Of a stretch of DNA of 15,580 bases, positions 7,422 to 13,908 are shown one piece after another (the stretch's first letter is position 1; every line of letters starts with the position of its first letter). The position numbers were made by a program, and so were the translations under genes. The notes under the pieces are model-generated. The model was given only the letters and a program-made list of their open reading frames with translations, searched no databases and was not told the DNA's origin. Origin of the DNA: an uncultured Xanthobacteraceae bacterium (lineage in GTDB: Bacteria; Pseudomonadota; Alphaproteobacteria; Rhizobiales; Xanthobacteraceae); contig CATPBC010000391.1 of NCBI GenBank assembly GCA_955652195.1, forward strand, positions 1-15,580. Direction: 5' to 3'.

Positions 7422-7556
7422 CGGAACCGCTGGCGAAATCAATAAGGAAGTCCCCGGCTCTGCGGGTGCGCGCCGTCAACCACAAAAATTGTGATTAATT
7501 CGCCGGTCCCGCTTTCGACCCGCACCCCAGCCGCCAGGCTACGATCATCCGCTTAC

Positions 7557-7592
7557 GGATCGCCACTCATGGATCGCCACTCATGGATCGCC
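7557..7592. repeat. 14-bp tandem repeat over the divK stop codon
   Basis: GGATCGCCACTCAT occurs twice in tandem (7557-7570 and 7571-7584), followed by a partial third unit (7585-7592). On the minus strand each full unit reads through Gly-Asp-Pro-stop, the last codons of divK, so the end of divK has been duplicated downstream of itself. Confidence 0.85.
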
Positions 7593-7952
7593 CAAGAATT
7601 GACGGACGGTTTCGATGAACTTCCCGACTGAGATCGGCTTGGAGAGATAGGCTTCGCAGCCGCCCGCCAGGATGCGCTCTTCGTCGCCCTTCATCGCAAA
7701 GGCGGTGACGGCCACGACTGGAATGTGCCGTAAATCCTCATCGTCTTTCAGCCGTTTGGTGACTTCCAGCCCCGAGACTTCCGGAAGCTGGATATCCATC
7801 AAAATCAAATCCGGCCGATGTTTGCGCGCAAGCTCGAGCGCCTCGATGCCATTGCGCGTCCCCACGGGAGCGTAGCCATGCGCCTCCAGAAGATCGTGGA
7901 AGAGCTTCATATTGAGCTCGTTGTCTTCCACAATCAGGACGGTTTTGGCCAT
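7581..7952 (-). CDS. divK: Single-domain response regulator DivK
   Basis: DivK is a polar response regulator that links the kinases/phosphatases DivJ and PleC to DivL-CckA and so controls CtrA and cell-cycle asymmetry. The 123-residue protein is a lone receiver domain with no output domain. The phosphoacceptor is Asp53 ([10 protein letters not shown]), with acidic residues Glu9 and Asp10 (IVEDNELNM), Thr83 and Lys105 (LSKP), the same numbering as Caulobacter DivK. The ATG at 7952 has a good ribosome-binding site (GAGGAAGG, about seven bases upstream); the longer open frame to 8099 is not part of the family. A CCGGCG-CAAACT-CGCCGG palindrome lies 23-40 bases upstream. pleD, commonly the next gene, is not present downstream. 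Confidence 0.95.
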   Translation of the reverse strand: MAKTVLIVEDNELNMKLFHDLLEAHGYAPVGTRNGIEALELARKHRPDLILMDIQLPEVSGLEVTKRLKDDEDLRHIPVVAVTAFAMKGDEERILAGGCEAYLSKPISVGKFIETVRQFLGDP

Positions 7953-7974
7953 CCCCGTTTCCTTCCTCGATCTG

Positions 7975-7992
7975 CCGGCGCAAACTCGCCGG
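7975..7992. promoter_or_regulatory. Palindrome upstream of divK
   Basis: CCGGCG (7975-7980) and CGCCGG (7987-7992) form a perfect inverted repeat around CAAACT, 22 bases before the divK ATG. It may be a hairpin in the leader or a dimer binding site. No TTAA-N7-TTAA (CtrA-type) site was seen nearby. Confidence 0.3.
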
Positions 7993-8037
7993 TTGGAAAG
8001 AATCACTAGCCGCCAGGAATGGCGGGCCAGCAAAGCT

Positions 8038-8080
8038 AAAGCATGTTCCTGAAAAGTGGTAACCGGTTTTCCGAAAAGAT
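8038..8080. repeat. Degenerate intergenic repeat before the DUF3572 gene
   Basis: The segment contains GCATGTTCCTGAAAAGTGG and then CCGGTTTTCCGAAAAGAT, with GAAAA and TTTTC arms around the centre. It resembles a repeat I recall as common in Rhizobiales intergenic DNA (GCATG ... GAAAAGTGG ... GGTTTTCCGAAAAGATCATGC), with the final CATGC altered. It fills the DUF3572 gene's leader and its first ATG (8043) opens a spurious N-terminal extension. Confidence 0.6.
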
Positions 8081-8375
8081 GGCAAAGCACGCGCTCCATT
8101 CGCGAGAAAACGCGGAAATACTGGCGGTTCAGGCGCTTGCCTTTATTGCCGAGGATAGCGACCGGCTCGCCGGCTTTATCTCGTCAACGGGCATTGCGGC
8201 GCCAGCCATTCGCGAGGCAACCCAGGATCCCGATTTTCTTGCCGGCGTGCTCGAACATATGCTCGGCGATGAGAATCTCCTGATCGCCTTTGCCGACAGC
8301 GCCGGCATCGATCCGGCCGGCGTCGCCCGGGCTCGTCAGATCCTTGGCAAAGTTTGGGAGCGCGATTTGCCCTAA
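8079..8375 (+). CDS. DUF3572 family protein
   Basis: This 98-residue protein belongs to an uncharacterised alphaproteobacterial family: [51 protein letters not shown] and [20 protein letters not shown] are typical. It is all helical and has no cysteine, signal peptide or membrane segment. The function is unknown. I place the start at ATG 8079 ([11 protein letters not shown]); the frame also opens at ATG 8043, but those 12 codons lie in an intergenic repeat. dinB begins six bases after the stop, so the two genes are probably transcribed and translated together; whether DUF3572 has anything to do with lesion bypass is not known. Confidence 0.85.
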   Translation: MAKHALHSRENAEILAVQALAFIAEDSDRLAGFISSTGIAAPAIREATQDPDFLAGVLEHMLGDENLLIAFADSAGIDPAGVARARQILGKVWERDLP

Positions 8376-8381
8376 AACGAA

Positions 8382-9650
8382 ATGACAACCGTGAGCACAT
8401 CGTTCTGCCGTGACTGTCTCGCCGATGCCGCGCCTGACCACCGGCGCTGCGGCTCTTGCGGCTCGCCGCGTTTGGCTCGCCATCCGGAGCTCGAGACGCT
8501 CACGGTCGCGCATATCGATTGCGATGCGTTCTACGCCACCGTGGAGAAACGAGACGACCCCAGCCTCGCGGCCGAACCGGTGATTGTCGGCGGCGGCAGG
8601 CGGGGCGTCGTCGCAGCCGCCTGCTACGTCGCCCGCACCTATGGAATCAGGTCGGCCATGCCGATGTTCGAGGCATTGCGACGGTGTCCGCATGCCAAAG
8701 TCATTCGGCCCAACATGGAAAAATACGTCCAAGTCGGACGCGAGGTCCGGCAAATGATGCTGGCGCTGACACCATTGGTCGAGCCGCTCTCGATCGATGA
8801 AGCGTTCCTCGACCTCTCCGGCACGGCACGGCTGCATGGGCTTTCTGTCGCCAAGGCCCTGGCGCGCTTTGCCAGCGAGGTTGAGAAGAAACTGCGGATC
8901 ACAGTCTCGATCGGGCTGTCCTGCAATAAATTTCTGGCCAAGGTCGCATCCGATATCGACAAGCCGCGCGGCTTTGCCGTGCTCGGCGCGCGCGATGCGC
9001 CAGCTTTCCTGGCGCCCAAGCCGGTCGGCTTCATCTTTGGCGTGGGCGCAGTCAGCGCGGCACGTTATGCGCGCGATGGCTTTAACCGAATTGCCGATCT
9101 GCAGCGCGCGGGCGAAATGGAACTGCTGCGCCGCTACGGCGAGGAGGGCCGCCGACTGTCACGGCTGGCGCACGGCATCGACGAGCGCAAAGTCGACCCG
9201 GCGCGCGAAACCAAGAGCATATCGTCGGAAACGACTTTCGAGCGCGATATCGCCGATTTTCGCACGCTGGAACGCATTTTATGGAACCTCACAGAGGAAG
9301 TTTCGGCGCGGCTCAAGCACAACGAATTGGCGGGGGCGACCATTACACTGAAGCTCAAAACGGCCGATTTCAAGATTCGCACGCGCGCGCGATCGCTCGA
9401 AACCCCGACGCAACTGGCGGGCCGCATCTTTGGCGCGGCCCGCACGCTTCTTGAACGCGAAACCGACGGCACGCACTTTCGCTTGCTCGGCGTCGGGGCC
9501 AGCGCCTTGGTCTCCGCCGATGAGGCCGATCCGGCCGATTTGGTCGACGGCCGCGCGGCGCTAGCGGAACATGCGGTCGACGATCTACGCGCGCGTTTCG
9601 GCGACGCCGTTCTTATCCGCGGCCTCGGCTTCGACCCGGCGGAGAAGTAA
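8382..9650 (+). CDS. dinB: DNA polymerase IV with N-terminal zinc-binding motif
   Basis: DinB is a Y-family, error-prone polymerase that copies past damaged bases. The 422-residue protein has the catalytic motifs HIDCDAFYATVEK (metal ligand Asp46; Tyr51 at the steric-gate position) and LSIDEAFLDLSG (Asp139, Glu140), then SVSIGLSCNKFLAKVASDID. The thumb follows and the C-terminal part has the little-finger fold (KHNELAGATITLKLKTADF). Before the palm is a 30-residue extension with four cysteines (Cys9, Cys12, Cys23, Cys26; CRDC and CGSC), probably a zinc ribbon, seen in some Rhizobiales DinB proteins but not in the Escherichia coli enzyme. ATG 8382 is six bases after the DUF3572 stop and has no strong ribosome-binding site, so translational coupling is likely. 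I found no GAAC-N7-GAAC or GTTC-N7-GTTC SOS box upstream. Confidence 0.95.
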   Translation: MTTVSTSFCRDCLADAAPDHRRCGSCGSPRLARHPELETLTVAHIDCDAFYATVEKRDDPSLAAEPVIVGGGRRGVVAAACYVARTYGIRSAMPMFEALRRCPHAKVIRPNMEKYVQVGREVRQMMLALTPLVEPLSIDEAFLDLSGTARLHGLSVAKALARFASEVEKKLRITVSIGLSCNKFLAKVASDIDKPRGFAVLGARDAPAFLAPKPVGFIFGVGAVSAARYARDGFNRIADLQRAGEMELLRRYGEEGRRLSRLAHGIDERKVDPARETKSISSETTFERDIADFRTLERILWNLTEEVSARLKHNELAGATITLKLKTADFKIRTRARSLETPTQLAGRIFGAARTLLERETDGTHFRLLGVGASALVSADEADPADLVDGRAALAEHAVDDLRARFGDAVLIRGLGFDPAEK

Positions 9651-9676
9651 CGCGGCGTAATCTGACGTGTCGTGCC

Positions 9677-9708
9677 AATCCCGTCCGTCATTGCGAGCCA
9701 ACGGGTTT
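9677..9708. terminator. Possible terminator between convergent dinB and eipB-like gene
   Basis: AATCCCGT (9677-9684) pairs with ACGGGTTT (9701-9708) with one mismatch around a 16-base loop. The T-run on one side and A-run on the other could serve both convergent genes. The loop and right arm (9686-9705) look like a fragment of a common repeat beginning CGTCATTGCGAGC. Confidence 0.35.
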
Positions 9709-9719
9709 GATTGCACCGA

Positions 9720-10601
9720 TTACCGGCAAGGCTTGGCGTCTTTGATGTCCAGCGACGTGAGCTTCCCGTTGATGACAAAATTGTTGTAATCGAGCGCCAG
9801 AGCGCGCGAAATGCCGTTGGCGTAGAGTTCAAACCTGATTGCGTAAGCGGGAGTTTGCTCCGAATTATTGTCCGACTTGCCTCGCTCGAAATAGCTGATC
9901 GTGACCGGCCAGCGCGGCATTGACGCAAGTTTCGCCTCCCCGGCCGCGGCATCATCGTGATTGCGCTCGCCGGGCGCGATCTCGCGGCCGATCACGGTGA
10001 GCGTGTCGAAGACTTTGTCGCCGGTCTCCGATCCGTCATACACTGGGAAACTGAGAACGCTCTGCCCGGCGCGGGCGGCATTGATCACGCGCACCATATG
10101 CTCGGTTGGAAACACGACTCCGGGCGCGAGGCTTAAGCTTTTTGGCTGCGGCTTCTCCAGTGCGACGGCGGTCTTGGTGGCCTCGCGTTCGGCATGTCCG
10201 TCAACCGAATCGATGAGGTTTTCGTCGACAAAATTCTGCGACGAAAACTTAAAGTTCTTAGCGTCCGCGCCTTCCCAGGTGGTGGAGCGCAAATCGCTCG
10301 TGGAAATCTTACCCTCGCCGGTATCGAGCTCAGATACCTGGCGAAATTCAAGCGAATAGCCCTGACAGGTATTGCCATCGAAATCGTAAAGGATGCGGCC
10401 GCGCACCCCCGCCACTTGCGAATTGGCGCGGGTAACGCCAAGCGATAGATCATAGATCGCACGGTGTGGAACAAGGTTGACCGGCGCAGTCGCGGCGTCC
10501 TCGCCGCGCGCTGCCGGGAGCGAAATGAAGAAAAGTAGACCAAGCGAAAGCATAGCCGGGCGTATTGCCAAAACGTCATCCACGACCATGACCAATCTCA
10601 C
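9720..10601 (-). CDS. eipB: EipB-like periplasmic envelope integrity protein (DUF1849)
   Basis: EipB, studied in Brucella, is a periplasmic beta-spiral protein needed for envelope integrity and stress survival. This 293-residue protein shows family features: LVPHRAIYDLSLG (about 43-55), RGRILYDFDGNTCQGYSLEF and SDLRSTTWEGADAKNFKFSSQ. A hydrophobic stretch (MLSLGLLFFISLPAARG, 17-33) is a probable signal peptide. The only cysteines are Cys79 and Cys292, one residue from the C-terminus, matching the conserved disulfide of the family. The start is uncertain: GTG 10601, ATG 10589 and ATG 10553 are all in frame and none has a strong ribosome-binding site; I give the longest. It stands alone, convergent with dinB and divergent from the ridA cluster. 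Confidence 0.88.
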   Translation of the reverse strand: MRLVMVVDDVLAIRPAMLSLGLLFFISLPAARGEDAATAPVNLVPHRAIYDLSLGVTRANSQVAGVRGRILYDFDGNTCQGYSLEFRQVSELDTGEGKISTSDLRSTTWEGADAKNFKFSSQNFVDENLIDSVDGHAEREATKTAVALEKPQPKSLSLAPGVVFPTEHMVRVINAARAGQSVLSFPVYDGSETGDKVFDTLTVIGREIAPGERNHDDAAAGEAKLASMPRWPVTISYFERGKSDNNSEQTPAYAIRFELYANGISRALALDYNNFVINGKLTSLDIKDAKPCR

Positions 10602-10772
10602 ACTGCTCGTCGCCGAGATGGCCCCTGCCTGTCGTTTCCCCTGTTGTTTACCGGTTCATCCGGCTTTGTTGGACCGCTCATAACAATGCCGCGAACATAG
10701 GCAGCTCGCGGTTATCCCGCAACAGCAATCGCACCGCTTGCGCGCGCTCCTATGTTCGGACAGAAGAGGTGC

Positions 10773-10814
10773 GAACTTCGAAATCGGGACACTAGTGCGG
10801 TGGATTTGAAGTTT
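10773..10814. repeat. Two repeat arms fused at CTAG, same family as 418-585
   Basis: GAACTTC, nine bases, ACACTAG (10773-10795) is the right arm of a copy-B element. It overlaps by CTAG with CTAGTGC, GGTGGATTT, GAAGTTT (10792-10814), the left arm of a copy-A element. The partner arms are missing, so no long hairpin of the usual kind can form. It lies 30 bases before the ridA start. Confidence 0.85.
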
Positions 10815-10833
10815 GCGCGCGCGACACATTTGC

Positions 10834-10840
10834 GGAGGTT
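10834..10840 (+). promoter_or_regulatory. Ribosome-binding site of ridA
   Basis: GGAGGTT lies six to ten bases before ATG 10845 and fixes this start against the longer open frame that begins at 10752 and runs through repeat sequence. Confidence 0.8.
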
Positions 10841-10844
10841 AACC

Positions 10845-11312
10845 ATGGCCGGATCTGTCGAAAAGAAACTGCAGGAGCTTGGCATCACCCTGCCGAAGCC
10901 GCCCGCCCCGATCGCCAATTATGTTCCCTTCGTGCGCACGGGCAATCTTCTTACCGTCTCGGGCCAGGTCTGTTTTGACGGCGATGGCAAGCTTGTCGCC
11001 AAGGGGCAGCTTGGCGGCGCGGTTTCGATCGACGACGGACAGAAAGCGGCCCGCGCCTGCGCCATCAATCTTCTGGCACAAATCAAGGTCGCGGTCGGCG
11101 ATCTCGATAAAGTGGTCCGCGTGGTGCGGCTCGGCGGATTCATAAATTCAGCGGTCGGTTTTGGCGACGGGCCAAAGGTGATGAATGGCGCCTCCGACCT
11201 CATGGTCGCCGTGTTCGGAGAGAAGGGCAAACACGCGCGATCGACGGTTGGCGTCGCGGCGCTGCCCGCGGATGCGGCGGTCGAAGTCGAAGGCTTGTTC
11301 GAGGTTTCCTGA
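10845..11312 (+). CDS. RidA/YjgF/UK114 family protein
   Basis: RidA proteins hydrolyse reactive enamines and imines released by pyridoxal-phosphate enzymes; several subfamilies have other or unknown roles. The 155-residue product is longer than E. coli RidA (about 128) and fits the subfamily with an extended N-terminus (KKLQELGITLPKPPAPIANY). Conserved parts are GNLLTVSGQVCFDGDGKL (about 29-46), VVRLGGFINSAVGF and HARSTVGVAALPADAAVEVE, where the arginine of ARSTVGV corresponds to the substrate-binding Arg105 of RidA. A strong GGAGG precedes the ATG. The phosphodiesterase gene begins 17 bases after the stop, so the two are probably co-transcribed. The family is certain; the substrate is not. 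Confidence 0.92.
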   Translation: MAGSVEKKLQELGITLPKPPAPIANYVPFVRTGNLLTVSGQVCFDGDGKLVAKGQLGGAVSIDDGQKAARACAINLLAQIKVAVGDLDKVVRVVRLGGFINSAVGFGDGPKVMNGASDLMVAVFGEKGKHARSTVGVAALPADAAVEVEGLFEVS

Positions 11313-11329
11313 TCCGGCACGGCCCAAAA

Positions 11330-12094
11330 GTGACGCCGCCCAATGTGACGCCCTCTCTGGATTGGCTCACTGCGCGGCCGATCGCACATCGCGCCCTGCA
11401 CGATCCCGCGCTTGGTCCGATCGAAAACACTGCGGGCGCAGTTCGCGCCGCGATCGCCGCCGGTTACGGCATCGAGGTCGATGTGCAGCTCAGCGGCGAC
11501 GGCGAGGCCATGGTCTTACACGATGACGCGCTCGGCCGGCTCACCGAGGGCGAAGGCCGACTCGACCGGCTAAGCACGGCCGAACTCAAGTCCGTGCCAT
11601 TTCGCGATAGCGACGAACGCATGCTGACGCTCGCGGATCTGTGCGATCTCGTCGCCGGCCGCGTAACCATACTGATCGAGTTGAAAAGCCGCTTTGACGG
11701 CGATGTACGCTTAGGTCAGCGGGTGGCGGACGTCCTCGCCGTCTACGGCGGCCCGGCAGCGCCGATGTCGTTCGACCCCTGGCAGGTCAGGGCGCTGCGG
11801 CACAAGGCCCCAAATCTTCCGTGCGGGATCATTGCAGCCAAATACCGCCCGCATCCATATTGGGACTTGATGCCTGCTTGGATGCGTCTCGGAATGGGCT
11901 ATTTGCTGACAGGTCTCGTTGCGCAGCCGCAATTTATCGCCTACGCGGCGGCCGATTTACCGGCGCTTGCGCCCTCATTCGCGCGTCGCTTCATCGGCTT
12001 GCCATTGCTGGCCTGGACAGTTCGCAGCCAAGCCGAGCAGGCTCGCGCGACGCGCTTCGCCGACCAGATTATTTTCGAGGGCTTTCGGCCGTGA
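11330..12094 (+). CDS. Glycerophosphodiester phosphodiesterase family protein
   Basis: Enzymes of this family release sn-glycerol 3-phosphate from deacylated phospholipids. The 254-residue protein contains the GDPD motif HR (His20, Arg21), EN (Glu32, Asn33), EVD (Glu49, Asp51), the second catalytic histidine in VLHDD (His64) and ILIELKS (Glu117, Lys119). There is no signal peptide, so it should be cytoplasmic, like UgpQ rather than periplasmic GlpQ. The start is a GTG with a weak ribosome-binding site, 17 bases after the RidA gene. Its stop TGA overlaps a GTG (GTGA at 12091-12094) in the frame of the next gene, which points to translational coupling. Confidence 0.9.
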   Translation: MTPPNVTPSLDWLTARPIAHRALHDPALGPIENTAGAVRAAIAAGYGIEVDVQLSGDGEAMVLHDDALGRLTEGEGRLDRLSTAELKSVPFRDSDERMLTLADLCDLVAGRVTILIELKSRFDGDVRLGQRVADVLAVYGGPAAPMSFDPWQVRALRHKAPNLPCGIIAAKYRPHPYWDLMPAWMRLGMGYLLTGLVAQPQFIAYAAADLPALAPSFARRFIGLPLLAWTVRSQAEQARATRFADQIIFEGFRP

Positions 12095-12123
12095 AACGCG
12101 GGCAGGAGCGAGAAGCGCCGACC

Positions 12124-13389
12124 ATGACTGAGTTGCGCATCAGCGTCGTGGAGACGATCGGCGCGGTCGCGGCCAGCGAATGGGATGCCTGCGCCAACCC
12201 GCAAGTGTCCGCGCGCGGCAGCAACACGCGATGTGCTCCAGATAGCGCCGGCAACGGACAGCACGATCCGACTAACACGCCGACGCAAAACGAGGAGCAC
12301 GTTTATAATCCTTTTATCTCGCATGCCTTCTTGTCCGCCTTGGAGCAATCCAATTCAGTCGGCCCGCGGACCGGCTGGCAGCCCCAGCACGTGCTGGTCC
12401 GCACCGCCGACGGCAGTTTGGTCGCGGCCGCGCCCTGCTATCTGAAGAGCCACTCGCGCGGTGAATATGTGTTCGATCATGGCTGGGCCGAAGCCTATGC
12501 CCGCGCCGGCGGCAATTATTATCCCAAGCTGCAGGTCGCGGTGCCATTCACCCCGGCCACCGGACGGCGCCTGTTGGTACGCGAGATTCCACAGTCGGAA
12601 ACTGTGGCGCGGGCGCTGGCGGGCGGCCTGGTCGAGATTTCCAAGATTTGCGGGGCATCCGGCGTGCACGTCACCTTCGCGCCCGAAACGGAATTTCGTC
12701 TGCTCGGCGAACTTGGTTATCTGCAGCGAACCGATCAGCAGTTTCACTGGGAGAATCGCGGCTTCGGCAGTTTCGACGATTTTCTTGCCGCGCTTACCGC
12801 ACGCAAACGCAAGACGATCCGCCGCGAGCGCCACGACGCACTGGCGAACGGCATTACCGTGCACTGGCTGACCGGCAGCGATCTCACCGAAGAGGTGTGG
12901 GACGCGTTTTTTGATTTCTATATGGAAACCGGTTCGCGCAAATGGGGCCGGCCGTATCTCACTCGCCAGTTCTACTCACTGGTGGGCCAAGCCATGCGCG
13001 AGCGCATTGTGCTGATCATGGCGAAGCGCGCCGGCCGGTGGATCGCAGGAGCCATCAACTTCCTTGGCTCGCATTCCCTGTTCGGCCGCCACTGGGGCGC
13101 GATCGAGCATCACCCGTTCCTGCACTTCGAACTCTGCTACTACCAGGCCATCGATTATGCGATCGCCCACAAAGTACCGCAGGTCGAAGCCGGGGCGCAG
13201 GGCGAGCACAAGATCGCGCGCGGCTACATGCCGGCCACGACGTACTCGGCGCATTATATTGCCGATCCCGCCTTGCGGCGGGCGATTGCCGATTATTTGA
13301 AGCGCGAGCGTGCCTATATTGCCGCTGCCGGCACCGAGCTTGCCACATTGACGCCGTTCCGCAAGAATTTCGCCATTGAACCAGATTGA
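12124..13389 (+). CDS. FemAB/GNAT-like acyltransferase (PF04339 type)
   Basis: The 421-residue protein resembles the family once called DUF482 or peptidogalycan biosynthesis/recognition, with a GNAT fold related to FemAB aminoacyl transferases. Recognisable parts are YNPFISHAFLSALEQS (61-76), CYLKSHSRGEYVFDHGWAEA, YYPKLQVAVPFTPATGRRLL, TARKRKTIRRER, the ETGSRKWGRPYL segment, and EAGAQGEHKIARGYMPATTY near the C-terminus. The acceptor and donor are unknown; a role in envelope or amino-acid conjugate metabolism is inference. Residues about 27-59 form a low-complexity linker rich in Asn, Thr, Gln and Ser between DACANP and YNPFISH, probably an insertion. I choose ATG 12124; a GTG at 12091 overlapping the preceding stop is an alternative adding 11 residues. 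A terminator follows. Confidence 0.88.
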   Translation: MTELRISVVETIGAVAASEWDACANPQVSARGSNTRCAPDSAGNGQHDPTNTPTQNEEHVYNPFISHAFLSALEQSNSVGPRTGWQPQHVLVRTADGSLVAAAPCYLKSHSRGEYVFDHGWAEAYARAGGNYYPKLQVAVPFTPATGRRLLVREIPQSETVARALAGGLVEISKICGASGVHVTFAPETEFRLLGELGYLQRTDQQFHWENRGFGSFDDFLAALTARKRKTIRRERHDALANGITVHWLTGSDLTEEVWDAFFDFYMETGSRKWGRPYLTRQFYSLVGQAMRERIVLIMAKRAGRWIAGAINFLGSHSLFGRHWGAIEHHPFLHFELCYYQAIDYAIAHKVPQVEAGAQGEHKIARGYMPATTYSAHYIADPALRRAIADYLKRERAYIAAAGTELATLTPFRKNFAIEPD

Positions 13390-13402
13390 ACGTAATCTCG
13401 GC

Positions 13403-13427
13403 ACCGCCGCGGGCTGCGGCGGTCTTT
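13403..13427 (+). terminator. Rho-independent terminator after the ridA operon
   Basis: ACCGCCGC (13403-13410) and GCGGCGGT (13416-13423) form a perfect eight-base GC-rich stem with a five-base loop, followed by CTTT. It begins 13 bases after the acyltransferase stop and separates that gene from the HIT gene. The T-run is short. Confidence 0.6.
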
Positions 13428-13473
13428 GGCCGGCACACGCTTGCAGCCACTATGCTTAAATCTGGAGAGCGCA

Positions 13474-13899
13474 ATGGCGAACTATGATCCAAATAACATC
13501 TTCGCCAAGATCCTGCGCGGCGAGTTACCGGCCTATAAGGTATTCGAGGACGAAAAGGTTTTCGCTTTCCTCGATATCATGCCGCGCGCGCCCGGACATA
13601 CGCTGGTTGTACCCAAGGCGCCGGCGCGCACCATTATCGACATCGCGCCCGACGACCTCGCACACGTCATCAAAGCAACCCAGAACATCGCGCGCGCGGC
13701 GATGACGGTCTTTGCCGCCGACGGCATCACGATCCAACAATTCAACGAACCGGCCGGCGGCCAAGTTGTGTTCCACCTGCATGTTCACATGATTCCACGC
13801 AAGAATGGCGTGGCGTTAAAGCCGCCGTTGAGTTTCAAGGAGGAGCCTGCGGTGCTGTCCGAGCACGCGTCGCGGCTCGCCGGCGCCTTGCAAGGATGA
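13474..13899 (+). CDS. HIT family protein (HinT-like purine nucleotide hydrolase)
   Basis: HIT proteins hydrolyse nucleotide phosphoramidates or related nucleoside monophosphate conjugates. The 141-residue protein shows the histidine triad HLHVHMIP (His101, His103, His105, the middle one the expected nucleophile), preceded by QQFNEPAGGQVVFH. The N-terminal part (NIFAKILRGELPAYKVFEDE, FAFLDIMPRAPGHTLVVPK) is typical of bacterial HinT-like proteins, and the 30-residue tail after the triad is also common. ATG 13474 follows GGAG at 13464-13467; the open frame reaches back to 13426 but without family similarity. It is probably monocistronic and ends nine bases from the stop of the convergent popZ gene. 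Confidence 0.94.
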   Translation: MANYDPNNIFAKILRGELPAYKVFEDEKVFAFLDIMPRAPGHTLVVPKAPARTIIDIAPDDLAHVIKATQNIARAAMTVFAADGITIQQFNEPAGGQVVFHLHVHMIPRKNGVALKPPLSFKEEPAVLSEHASRLAGALQG

Positions 13900-13908
13900 G
13901 TCGATTTC

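Larger units (their letters stand above)
7080..7580. other. 500-bp gap between rpmG and divK
   Basis: The gap holds a palindromic repeat (7102-7191), a possible 31-residue ORF (7326-7421), a small AT palindrome CACAA-AAA-TTGTG near 7481-7493, and the start of a tandem repeat at the divK end (7557-7592). I find no remnant of pleD in translation on either strand. No other gene can be supported here. Confidence 0.6.
10602..10844. other. Divergent intergenic region between eipB-like gene and ridA
   Basis: This 243-base gap must hold the promoters of both neighbours. It contains a perfect 10-base inverted repeat (CGAACATAGG at 10692-10701 and CCTATGTTCG at 10749-10758, 47 bases apart) and two fused repeat arms (10773-10814). 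I see no convincing -35/-10 pair. Confidence 0.5.

Noticed and set aside
10771..10790. Alphaproteobacterial LexA (SOS) box suggested by GAAC motifs in the repeats
   Set aside because: The GAAC/GTTC words are not repeated at the required seven-base spacing; they belong to the palindromic repeat arms.
10752..10844. N-terminal extension of the RidA-family protein
   Set aside because: The extension is translated repeat DNA and a strong ribosome-binding site marks the ATG at 10845.
11821..12123. N-terminal extension of the FemAB-like protein to 11821
   Set aside because: It would overlap the phosphodiesterase gene by about 270 bases, whose motifs are secure, and the extension has no family similarity.
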